Of a stretch of 11,228 nt of DNA, positions 1 through 6,228 are shown one piece after another. The notes beneath the pieces were generated by a model. That model was given only the letters and a program-made list of their open reading frames with translations, was not told the origin of the DNA and ran no database searches. How positions within the stretch are numbered: position 1 is the stretch's first letter; each line of letters starts with the position of its first letter. Origin of the DNA: Acidobacteriaceae bacterium (GTDB lineage: Bacteria > Acidobacteriota > Terriglobia > Terriglobales > SbA1); contig PLEA01000562.1 of assembly GCA_003136335.1 (NCBI GenBank), positions 1-11,228 of the forward strand. Direction: 5' to 3'. A program made the translations under genes and the position numbers.

Positions 1-782
1 TCCACCGGATCCGGTTCCTTCTCTCGCTTTTTCTGCAGCAATCCGTGGATCGAGTGCCGGGCTACATCCAGCGATGACTTCAGTGAGCCAAATGCGGGTC
101 CGTCATCCCCGAACTTCTCGTCGCAGGTTTTCTTCAGCTGCCCAAGCGTTAGCAGGCAGGCGTCAAGATCCTGTTCGGCTTGCGCATAAAACTTCTTCGG
201 AGTTTCTTCAAATGCCTTATCGAAAGACTCAGGAGCGAGCTTGCCCTCCTTGAGCAACGCGGCTCGCTTTTTCTTGGCTTCGTCGGTCTTTGCCTGGTCC
301 TCGTAGCCCATCTCGCGGGACTGCTGGTAGTCCAGCAGGCTGTATCCTGTCTTCTCCACCAAGGGCACAAGTTTCAGCGGGATCTCCAGCTTCGTTCCTA
401 CAAATCCCAATGGTGCTCCGCGGGACTGTGCATCTCCATCTTCCAGTTCCGGGTACACCGTGTCCCAGAACTTATCGACCAGACCAAAACACAACCCCAG
501 ACCGTCCTTCAGTCCGGCAAAGCCCTTCTGCTTAAGGGATGCCTCCGTGAACCAGGTGGCAAGCTGGAGGTCTTTGGTCTTATTGGTGAGCAGGTCAGTG
601 GTGAGTTTGATCACCAGCGGGTTATCCGCCACCTTGCGATCATGTTCGGTCAAGCCCGGCGGAGGCTGATCTTCCTCGCGTCGCGCCTCCTTGATTTTGT
701 CGAAAACCGGATCGTAGCGCAGGTTGGCGCCGCTGGGATTAGGGCCCTCAATAGGTTTCAGCAGATCGTCGGGAAGAGGCAT
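1..782 (-). CDS. tssA: TssA, T6SS tail-assembly protein (ImpA N-terminal domain), 3' end outside window
   Basis: The visible 260 residues match the ImpA_N domain of TssA. An N-terminal LLKPIEGPNPSGANLRYDP stretch (residues 7-25) is followed by KEARREED (31-38), a KDLQLATWFTEASLKQKGF block (70-88) and FWDTVYPE (105-112). These are the family's usual conserved segments. Residues 160-200 are Lys/Glu/Ala-rich and probably helical. TssA proteins help prime and cap the growing tube-sheath in the cytoplasm; the C-terminal domain, which separates the TssA classes, lies beyond position 1. The ATG at 782-780 lies 6 bp after the tagJ stop. No good ribosome binding site is visible, so translation is probably coupled to tagJ. 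The reading frame stays open to the window edge. The family call is strong; the subclass cannot be decided here. Confidence 0.88.
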   Translation of the reverse strand, partial: MPLPDDLLKPIEGPNPSGANLRYDPVFDKIKEARREEDQPPPGLTEHDRKVADNPLVIKLTTDLLTNKTKDLQLATWFTEASLKQKGFAGLKDGLGLCFGLVDKFWDTVYPELEDGDAQSRGAPLGFVGTKLEIPLKLVPLVEKTGYSLLDYQQSREMGYEDQAKTDEAKKKRAALLKEGKLAPESFDKAFEETPKKFYAQAEQDLDACLLTLGQLKKTCDEKFGDDGPAFGSLKSSLDVARHSIHGLLQKKREKEPDPV

Positions 783-788
783 GATAGG

Positions 789-1511
789 TCAGGCGGCCAC
801 GGAGGCAGGGTTGAACTCGAGCGCTCGCAGTTCAAGAAATGGGATCTCTTCTTCGTCCACCAGCCACATTTTTTGGCCAAACGGGACTTGATATTCTTGA
901 CCTTCGGGTTTCTCCCAGGCGGTCACACGTCCCAGGCGCACGGCCTCATCCGGATGCTTCCACGAAAAAGGAGCCAGCACCGGGAGCAACACTTCTCCCA
1001 GCTCAGTTCCTTTAAACGATGGAGTCGTGCGCACGGCTGCCGGCGTCCACAAAAGATCTCTCAGTCGCTGCGGAGCCGGGATCTGGATGGAGGCCACATG
1101 TTCCAGCGGGAGCAGCAAGTAGTTTCCCGCGGCAAAAATCTCGAGCCGCGCCCCAGTTCTAGGATCGGCATCCGAGAAGGAACTAAACTGATTGCCGTTC
1201 GCTACGCCTCCGCGACCGGGCTCGGCGTCATCTTTCTCCGCCGGCAACTCCCCTCGTTCAAATAAATCATGGCGCTGGCGCTCGGCGTACAACGCGCTGC
1301 GATAGAGCAGAACGCCCAATTCGCTGGACGGTCCGGCGTTCCCCAATACTTCCAGTTGCTTGTCCGCGCGTTCGTATTCGCCCGCAAAGCAAAGGAGTTC
1401 GAACAGAAAGGTGCGGCGGCGGATGTCGGCAGGATTATCCCGCAACTCCGCGCTCAAAACTTTGATAGCATCGGTGAGCCGGCCTGCTCGATACAGCTCT
1501 TGTGGATTCAT
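789..1511 (-). CDS. tagJ: TagJ/ImpE-family T6SS accessory protein
   Basis: This 240-aa protein begins with a TPR-like helical repeat (residues 4-56: LYRAGRLTDAIKVLSAELR, then RRRTFLFELLCFAGEYERADKQL). That is the characteristic start of the ImpE/TagJ family. The C-terminal half has a more globular, beta-rich character with APQRLRDLLWTPAAVR (146-161) and GEVLLPVLAPFSW (172-184). In Pseudomonas aeruginosa the homologue (HsiE1) binds the TssB sheath subunit and has been linked to the ClpV disassembly ATPase, so a cytoplasmic sheath-accessory role is expected. Length is slightly short for the family. It sits between hcp and tssA in the same orientation. The GGTGA upstream of the ATG is a weak ribosome binding site at short spacing. 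No catalytic motif is seen. Confidence 0.85.
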   Translation of the reverse strand: MNPQELYRAGRLTDAIKVLSAELRDNPADIRRRTFLFELLCFAGEYERADKQLEVLGNAGPSSELGVLLYRSALYAERQRHDLFERGELPAEKDDAEPGRGGVANGNQFSSFSDADPRTGARLEIFAAGNYLLLPLEHVASIQIPAPQRLRDLLWTPAAVRTTPSFKGTELGEVLLPVLAPFSWKHPDEAVRLGRVTAWEKPEGQEYQVPFGQKMWLVDEEEIPFLELRALEFNPASVAA

Positions 1512-1601
1512 CGGTCACCCACGATAGAAAATGGATTTTGCCAACAACTCCGGCTCGTTCGCGAGAAAGATACACTCCCGCCCGGAAGTTGCTGTAGAGC
1601 A

Positions 1602-1648
1602 TGGAGGCACCCCCTCCAGCCGGTTTGCTGGCCGCGAAGGTGCCTCCA
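1602..1648 (-). promoter_or_regulatory. Two-tier stem-loop in the hcp-tagJ intergenic region
   Basis: TGGAGGCACC (1648-1639 on the minus strand) pairs perfectly over 10 bp with GGTGCCTCCA (1611-1602). A nested 5-bp stem, CCAGC (1631-1627) with GCTGG (1620-1616), closes a 6-nt loop. It begins 18 nt after the hcp stop codon. No U-run follows, so it is not a classical intrinsic terminator. A role as a 3'-end stabiliser, processing site or partial attenuator between abundant Hcp and the downstream genes is inferred from its position. Confidence 0.6.
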
Positions 1649-1665
1649 GATTCGTACTCGTCAGA

Positions 1666-2151
1666 CTATGTCGTCTGCACCTTAGCGGCGTTGTAGGTCG
1701 CGGTGCCTGCGGCCGTGACTCCACCAGTTGAGGAATCCTGCGTGGAGTACTGATACGCGATCTGTTCGTACGCGATGCTGACACTTTGGGACGGGGTACC
1801 TTGCCCCCCACCACCGGTGCTTTGACTCGTGATGAAGCAGTTCGTGAATGTGACTTCTAGGTATTTGTAGGGTTTCCCGTCACCGCCGGTCTTGCGTCCG
1901 ACGAACGTGGTTGTGGCGATGGGTTTACCGGTGTATAGGTCTTTCAGAATAAAAGCGCTCGCGGCGTCCAAGGCGCAAGTGAAGCTGAAGTCCGACAAGG
2001 AAGCCTTGCCGGCCGACAGACCCTTTCCGCCTATGTCAGAAGGGCTCGAGGCACCAAACGAAAAACTCTCCAGTTCGATGTAGTCTGTCATGTCGACAGC
2101 CTGCGATTCCCCTTTGATTCCATCTATCTTCACATAATAGTCGCTGGGCAT
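1666..2151 (-). CDS. hcp: Hcp (TssD), T6SS inner-tube protein
   Basis: This 161-aa protein has the normal length and layout of Hcp. The N-terminus YYVKIDGIKGES (residues 5-16) is followed by DMTDYIELESFSFG (20-33), a glycine/serine-rich loop around 36-49, FTCALDAASAFILKDLYTGK (57-76) and YLEVTFTNCFITSQ (97-110). Hcp hexamers stack into the tube that is expelled by sheath contraction, and they can carry small effectors. The C-terminal 25 residues are Thr/Ala/Gly-rich with no extra effector domain. The start at 2151 is preferred to an in-frame ATG at 2226. It has an AGGAGG nine bases upstream, and the Hcp family begins at this residue. The gene lies between tssC and tagJ and is flanked by stem-loops on both sides. 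Confidence 0.95.
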   Translation of the reverse strand: MPSDYYVKIDGIKGESQAVDMTDYIELESFSFGASSPSDIGGKGLSAGKASLSDFSFTCALDAASAFILKDLYTGKPIATTTFVGRKTGGDGKPYKYLEVTFTNCFITSQSTGGGGQGTPSQSVSIAYEQIAYQYSTQDSSTGGVTAAGTATYNAAKVQTT

Positions 2152-2160
2152 TTTGCAATT

Positions 2161-2166
2161 CCTCCT
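2161..2166 (-). promoter_or_regulatory. Strong hcp ribosome binding site
   Basis: A perfect AGGAGG ends 9 nt before the ATG at 2151. It is the strongest Shine-Dalgarno sequence in the window, which fits the high demand for Hcp. It also decides the hcp start against the upstream in-frame ATG at 2226. Confidence 0.85.
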
Positions 2167-2187
2167 CAGGTTATACGGTTCAGATTG

Positions 2188-2209
2188 CAAGGATCCCTTC
2201 GAATCCTTG
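2188..2209 (-). promoter_or_regulatory. Stem-loop in the tssC-hcp intergenic region
   Basis: CAAGGAT (2209-2203 on the minus strand) pairs with ATCCTTG (2194-2188), a perfect 7-bp stem with an 8-nt loop. It lies 28 nt after the tssC stop codon and 36 nt before the hcp start. No U-tract follows. It may be a processing or stability element at the 5' side of an hcp mRNA segment; this is inferred from position only. Confidence 0.5.
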
Positions 2210-2237
2210 TTTAAAGCGTTCGCCAAACCACACGTGA

Positions 2238-3725
2238 TTACTTCTTGGCAGAGGCCGGCAACTCAGCCACCAACCGGAGCGATACGCTAAGTTCGTCGAG
2301 TTGAAAATGCGGTCGGAGATAAGCAACAGCCCGGTACACCCCGGGCTTCCCTTTCACTTCTTCCACATCGACACGAGCTTCGCGCAAGGGGAACTTGGCC
2401 TTGACCGACTGACTGGCCGTATCGTCCTCGGTCACATACTTGGAGATCCAGCGATTCAGGAACCGCCAGGCCTCCTCGCGTGACATGAAGCCGCCGATCT
2501 TATCCCGCATCATCGCCTTGAGATAATGCGCGAACCGGCAGGTGGCCATCATGTACGGCAACTGCGCCGAAATGCGCGCGTTCGCCGAAGCCGAATCGCT
2601 GTCGTAAAGCTTCGGCTTGTTGCAGGACTGGATGCTGAAGAATGCAGCCTTGTCCGTGCCCTTGCAATGCACCAGCGAGACCAGTCCCTGATCGGCCAGT
2701 TCTTTTTCCCGGCGGTCGGTGATGGCAATCTCGGTGGGACACTTCAACGCCACATCGCCTTCGTCGGTGCGGAACGTATGGGAAGGAAGCCCGTCCACCA
2801 GGCCGCCGCCCTCCACGCCCCGAATGGCTACGCACCACCCGTAGGTGGCGAATGCCTGCGTCATTTTGGACGCCAGCGCGTAGGCGGAGTTGCCCCACAG
2901 GTATTTCTTGTGATCGGTGCCATCCACTCCCTCTTCGAAGTTGAAGCCCTCCACCGGTGCCGTGTCCCGGCCATAGGGCAGGCGCATCAGGATACGCGGG
3001 CAAGTCAGGCAGACATACTTCGAGTCTTCACTCTCGCGGAAGCCCTTCCACTTGGCATACTCGGTACTGTCGAAGATCTTGCCGATGTCCCGAGGCTGGT
3101 CCAGGTTGGTGAAGCTTTCCATGTTGAGCAACTCCGAAGACGCTGCCGAAAGGAACGGAGCGTGGGCGGAGGCCGCGACCTGAGAAACTTTCTCCAGCAA
3201 TTCCAGGTCTTCCGGATGTTTGCTGAATTCGTAATCGCCTACCAGGGCGCCGAACGGCTCGCCGCCAAAAATGCCGTACTCTTCCTCGTAGACTTTCTTG
3301 AACATCGCGCTCTGATCGAACTCCGGAGCCCGCTGCAGATCGCGCAGCAAATCCTTCTTCGAGGCGTTCAGAACACGGATCTTCAGTTGGGTGCCGGTTT
3401 CCGACTGATCCAGAAGATACTTGAGTCCGCGCCAGCTCGATTCCAGTTTTTGGAACTGGGCGTTGTGCAAGACCTCGTTGAGTTGGATCGAAATCAGATG
3501 GTCGATCTGCGCCACCCTGGCGGAGATCATCTGGTCGGCATCGCGCCCCAGGGTCATCGACCCTTCGAGGACTTGAGCGACGAATTCCTTGATCAAACCC
3601 TTGCCCCGCTCGCGCGCGGAGGGGTCTGCGAACCGTCCCTGTTCAACAATCTGGTCGAGAATACTCGACTCCGCGGCCTGTTCGATAACGGCCGTATTAC
3701 CAGCAACTTTCTGGTTCTCAGGCAT
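2238..3725 (-). CDS. tssC: TssC (VipB/ImpC-type), T6SS contractile sheath large subunit
   Basis: This 495-aa protein has the full family length. Conserved TssC segments appear in order: FQKLESSWRGLKYLL (residues 91-105), GTQLKIRVLNASKKDLLRDL (111-130), FGALVGDYEF (158-167), APFLSAASSELL (189-200), PRILMRLPYG (243-252), VEGFNFEE (258-265), KYLWGNSAYALA (274-285) and a complete C-terminal region with the EEAWRFLNRWISKYV helix (417-431) and final beta strands to 495. TssC pairs with TssB to build the helical sheath whose contraction fires the Hcp tube. The start at 3725 is preferred to the in-frame ATG at 3803. It overlaps the tssB stop by 8 bp, has a GGGAG upstream, and gives MPENQ, a normal family N-terminus. 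Confidence 0.96.
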   Translation of the reverse strand: MPENQKVAGNTAVIEQAAESSILDQIVEQGRFADPSARERGKGLIKEFVAQVLEGSMTLGRDADQMISARVAQIDHLISIQLNEVLHNAQFQKLESSWRGLKYLLDQSETGTQLKIRVLNASKKDLLRDLQRAPEFDQSAMFKKVYEEEYGIFGGEPFGALVGDYEFSKHPEDLELLEKVSQVAASAHAPFLSAASSELLNMESFTNLDQPRDIGKIFDSTEYAKWKGFRESEDSKYVCLTCPRILMRLPYGRDTAPVEGFNFEEGVDGTDHKKYLWGNSAYALASKMTQAFATYGWCVAIRGVEGGGLVDGLPSHTFRTDEGDVALKCPTEIAITDRREKELADQGLVSLVHCKGTDKAAFFSIQSCNKPKLYDSDSASANARISAQLPYMMATCRFAHYLKAMMRDKIGGFMSREEAWRFLNRWISKYVTEDDTASQSVKAKFPLREARVDVEEVKGKPGVYRAVAYLRPHFQLDELSVSLRLVAELPASAKK

Positions 3726-4236
3726 TGGGTTCTCCCTTCCCGACTTCGGACTTGAGTTTGTCAAGCTTATCGGTCTTGCTGACTGCGTCGAGCAAGGCCT
3801 CATCCAGTTTCTCGTTGGTTTGCAGCGTGCCCTTCAGGTCATTGAGCCGCGTGCGCAGGTCCAATAGTTCCTTCAAAGGCTTCACCTGCCGCGCTACCTG
3901 CTCGGGCTCGAAGTCTTCCAGGCTCTTGAACCTCAAATCCACCTTGAGTTGGCCGGCGTTGGAATCTTCGCTCAGTTTGTTTTCGACCGCGAACGAGAGA
4001 TGCGGCTTCATGCTCTCGAGGACGGAATCGAAGTTGTCGGGCGTCACCTCGACGAATCGCCGCTCTTTGAGCTTCGGCAAAGGTTGTTCGGGTTGCCCGG
4101 TGAAGTCTCCGAGAACGCCGACTACGAAGGGCAATTCCTTAATTTCAATTGCGCCTCCGGTCTCGACGTCATAGGTGATCTGAACGCGGGGCGGACGCAC
4201 CCGGTCCAATTTGTGCTGTGTGCTCGGTTTTGCCAT
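3718..4236 (-). CDS. tssB: TssB (VipA/ImpB-type), T6SS contractile sheath small subunit
   Basis: This 172-aa protein has the usual TssB size. RVRPPRVQITYDVETGGA (residues 12-29) forms the N-terminal beta segment, ELPFVVGVLGDFTG (34-47) is the family hallmark, and RRFVEVTPDNFDSVLE (59-74) and KSLEDFEPEQVARQV (104-118) follow. The C-terminus (140-165) is Lys/Asp/Leu-rich and probably helical. TssB and TssC form the sheath protomer. The ATG at 4236 has GGGAG five bases upstream. The stop lies inside the first codons of tssC, so the two subunits are translationally coupled, as expected for equimolar partners. It is the first gene after a 363-bp gap and probably has its own promoter. Confidence 0.95.
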   Translation of the reverse strand: MAKPSTQHKLDRVRPPRVQITYDVETGGAIEIKELPFVVGVLGDFTGQPEQPLPKLKERRFVEVTPDNFDSVLESMKPHLSFAVENKLSEDSNAGQLKVDLRFKSLEDFEPEQVARQVKPLKELLDLRTRLNDLKGTLQTNEKLDEALLDAVSKTDKLDKLKSEVGKGEPNA

Positions 4237-4285
4237 ATTATCTCCCTACCTCTTCGAGTTTTCGAGGAAGTGCGTGTGATGGTGC

Positions 4286-4314
4286 AGGTATCACTAATCC
4301 GATTTTGTAGTCAA
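4286..4314 (-). promoter_or_regulatory. Candidate promoter proximal to tssB
   Basis: A TTGACT -35 box (4314-4309) is followed after 17 bp by ATACCT (4291-4286), a poor -10. It would give a leader of roughly 40 nt for tssB. Only the -35 is convincing. Confidence 0.25.
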
Positions 4315-4405
4315 CCAGGGGAACGTTGCGATCAGGGGAAAAACGCCCCAAAAGGGAAAGCGGCCAAGCCTCTCGCCGTCTGACCGCACGGGTCGTGGAG
4401 AAGGG

Positions 4406-4432
4406 TTTATCACAAGGTCCAACCGCAGTCAA
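4406..4432 (-). promoter_or_regulatory. Candidate promoter distal to tssB
   Basis: TTGACT (4432-4427) is followed by TGTGATAAA, where GATAAA (4411-4406) could act as an extended -10 at 15-bp spacing. The box scores are better than for the proximal candidate, but the spacing is short. The leader to tssB would be about 165 nt. Confidence 0.3.
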
Positions 4433-4552
4433 GCACTAAGCCAGTTTTTCTCACAGAAAACTACTTTCCACGAAATAGATCGACGTTTCACGCCGAATTT
4501 CCTCGGGCAGGATCGGGTTTGCGACCGGCCAAACGTCGCAGGCGCACCGAAA

Positions 4553-4582
4553 CAGGCCATGTGCTCTGCTATCCCAGGCCTG
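4553..4582 (-). terminator. Weak terminator-like stem after the fused sheath gene
   Basis: CAGGCC (4582-4577 on the minus strand) pairs with GGCCTG (4558-4553) over 6 bp with an 18-nt loop, and TTT follows. The stem is short and the loop large, so termination may be partial or absent. It starts 17 nt after the stop codon at 4600. Confidence 0.25.
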
Positions 4583-4599
4583 AAAAGTCAGCGGGAAGG

Positions 4600-6141
4600 C
4601 TAACCCCGCCACCGGCCAGCAAGCTCTCGCAGCGGATCGGCAATGGACTGAAATCGCATGACCCGCACCCGATCACGGTCCTTGACGGACATCAGCGGAG
4701 TCAATCCTTCCTCCAGAATCCGCTCGGCTGCGTCCTCGGTAAGCAGCAGCTCGGCGCAAGGCTTCGACTCGGACTCATCATCCTTTCCATACACATGCAG
4801 CGGCAATCTATCCATTTCCGTCACCGTGCCTGGATGCATTTCCCATCCGTCCTCGCTGAAGGCCTGGGCAAGCATCAAGGCAACCGCGAAAGCAGGATTC
4901 CCCCACAAGTAGTCCTCATGCGCAGGCAACTCCGGGAATTCCTCGAAGTCGAACGATTCCACCGGAGACGTTTTCTGCCCGTAGGGCAAACGCAGCAAGA
5001 ATCGCGGAAGCGCCAGTGCAACCGAGTCTGCTTCGGGCCGACGTCGGAGTTCGGTCCAACCACCGGATAGCTTCTGGGGCATTTTCCAATCTCGTGGATG
5101 CGGGTTGGAGGCCAGTGCAGAACACCCCAGTAGGCGAGCGGTGGCTTCGGCAAGAAATGGCGCGCGGGCGCGATGCCCGATCTCGGCCATACGCGACAGT
5201 ACTTCCGCATCGTCGTTCCCCGGGCCGAAGCTGTAGCTGCCCACAATGATCGACCAAGGCTCGGCCCCGGCGGTCTCGACGCTCTGCTCCACCAGCAGGC
5301 GATACATTCCCGTGTCGCGCAGGTTTGTGGCGCCTTTTAGATCCGCAGCCAGTTCCTGCTTCGAGATATCGATCAGATAAAGCTTGAGCTGTGAACCGGT
5401 TTCGAGTTGCCGAACCAGAAGAAAAGCCGCTCGCCAGATGGCCTCCAGCGCCTGGAAATTTGGATTATGGAGAACCGCCCTCATCAATGCGCCAACGCCG
5501 CGATCGATAACGCTTAGGATCTCCGGCTGCCGGGCATCCGGCGTGCTTACCAGATGTTTTGCGGCGACGCGTTGCGCGAACGCGCGGACTTCATCGGGCT
5601 TGCGCCTGTACCGATCCTCGGCCACTCGAGATTCGGTCTGCTCGATCATTTCATCCAGCAAGCTGCCAGAAGCCAACCGCGCGGCGTTGGGCTCAACCAT
5701 GGGCGGGTTGTCGGTCCTCCGCGGCTCCGACACCGGGCCGGGAGAGCGCAGCCCTAATTCATCCGCCGCTTCCTGAAACGTCGACGGATCCGCCAAGCGG
5801 CCTCGCAACTCTCGCAGTTTGCCGAAAGCCTCAAGATGCTGGAAAATCCGGTCGGGATGGAAGTCCTCAAGTTCAGAAAAACGCAACTGCAGAGAGCCAT
5901 CTCCAATCGCCAACTGAATTTCAGCGCCACTCCGGGCTAGCACTTCGTCGAAGTTGTCTCGATCCACCAGCACGGCGCGGCGCTTGCCAATTGTCTTCGC
6001 TTCTGAAATCCCGCGGTTGGCGCGCCCACTGAAGTCGCCAAGAATCGCGATACGAAAGGGAGTTTCCGGAGTCGGACGGGCGCCCGAACTATCTCCGCCG
6101 GCCGTCAGGCTGATACCACCGAAATCGAAATCTTTCGGCAT
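4600..6141 (-). CDS. Fused TssB-TssC-like sheath-domain protein
   Basis: This 513-aa protein joins two sheath-like parts. Residues 28-130 resemble TssB: TPFRIAILGDFSGR (27-40), DRDNFDEVLAR (60-70) and SELEDFHPDRIF (89-100). After a Pro/Arg-rich linker (133-155), residues 210-510 resemble TssC: LETGSQLKLYLIDISKQEL (246-264), WSIIVGSYSFG (296-306), APFLAEATARLLG (327-339), PRFLLRLPYG (379-388), SPVESFDFEE (392-401) and YLWGNPAFAVAL (411-422). Compared with the canonical pair in this window it lacks the TssB N-terminal beta segment and about 120 C-terminal residues of TssC. It is therefore unlikely to polymerise as an ordinary sheath subunit. A cap, baseplate-adjacent or regulatory role is possible. 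The start at 6141 has AAGGAG six bases upstream. It follows the cyclase-like gene by 87 bp. Recognition of the two domains is strong; function is unknown. Confidence 0.9.
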   Translation of the reverse strand: MPKDFDFGGISLTAGGDSSGARPTPETPFRIAILGDFSGRANRGISEAKTIGKRRAVLVDRDNFDEVLARSGAEIQLAIGDGSLQLRFSELEDFHPDRIFQHLEAFGKLRELRGRLADPSTFQEAADELGLRSPGPVSEPRRTDNPPMVEPNAARLASGSLLDEMIEQTESRVAEDRYRRKPDEVRAFAQRVAAKHLVSTPDARQPEILSVIDRGVGALMRAVLHNPNFQALEAIWRAAFLLVRQLETGSQLKLYLIDISKQELAADLKGATNLRDTGMYRLLVEQSVETAGAEPWSIIVGSYSFGPGNDDAEVLSRMAEIGHRARAPFLAEATARLLGCSALASNPHPRDWKMPQKLSGGWTELRRRPEADSVALALPRFLLRLPYGQKTSPVESFDFEEFPELPAHEDYLWGNPAFAVALMLAQAFSEDGWEMHPGTVTEMDRLPLHVYGKDDESESKPCAELLLTEDAAERILEEGLTPLMSVKDRDRVRVMRFQSIADPLRELAGRWRG

Positions 6142-6228
6142 GGACGACTCCTTGGGGAGGTTTACTTAGGACGTACTGCAACGATTTTCAACCAGCCAGA
6201 ATCGATGCGAACACATGCCGGCAAGTCG

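Larger units (their letters stand above)
4237..4599. other. Gene-free 363-bp region between the fused sheath gene and tssB
   Basis: No convincing coding sequence lies here. It holds a weak terminator-like stem at its right end, two TTGACT boxes that could serve promoters reading towards tssB, and an imperfect hairpin about 4249-4270 next to the tssB ribosome binding site (TCGA pairing with TCGA around AAAC, then a mismatch and a further 4 bp). The small minus-strand reading frame at 4238-4432 has no family character. The gap suggests that tssB onward can be transcribed apart from the two genes upstream. Confidence 0.6.

Noticed and set aside
180..1265. A 361-aa plus-strand reading frame opposite tssA and tagJ
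   Set aside because: It is antisense to two clearly conserved genes, and its sequence has no family character.
1515..1814. A 99-aa reading frame on the minus strand between hcp and tagJ
   Set aside because: It overlaps the hcp coding region in another frame, is rich in Arg/Pro/Ser as frame shadows are, and has no ribosome binding site.
2170..2175. TATAAC box before hcp as a dedicated promoter
   Set aside because: No -35 lies at proper distance, and transcription would start within the ribosome binding site, leaving no functional leader.
2526..3755. A 409-aa plus-strand reading frame opposite tssC
   Set aside because: It is the antisense shadow of a strongly conserved gene in GC-rich DNA.
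6142..6228. A TTGAAA box before the fused sheath gene as an internal promoter
   Set aside because: The -10 at 17-bp spacing (TAAGTA) matches only two positions. Co-transcription with the upstream gene is simpler.
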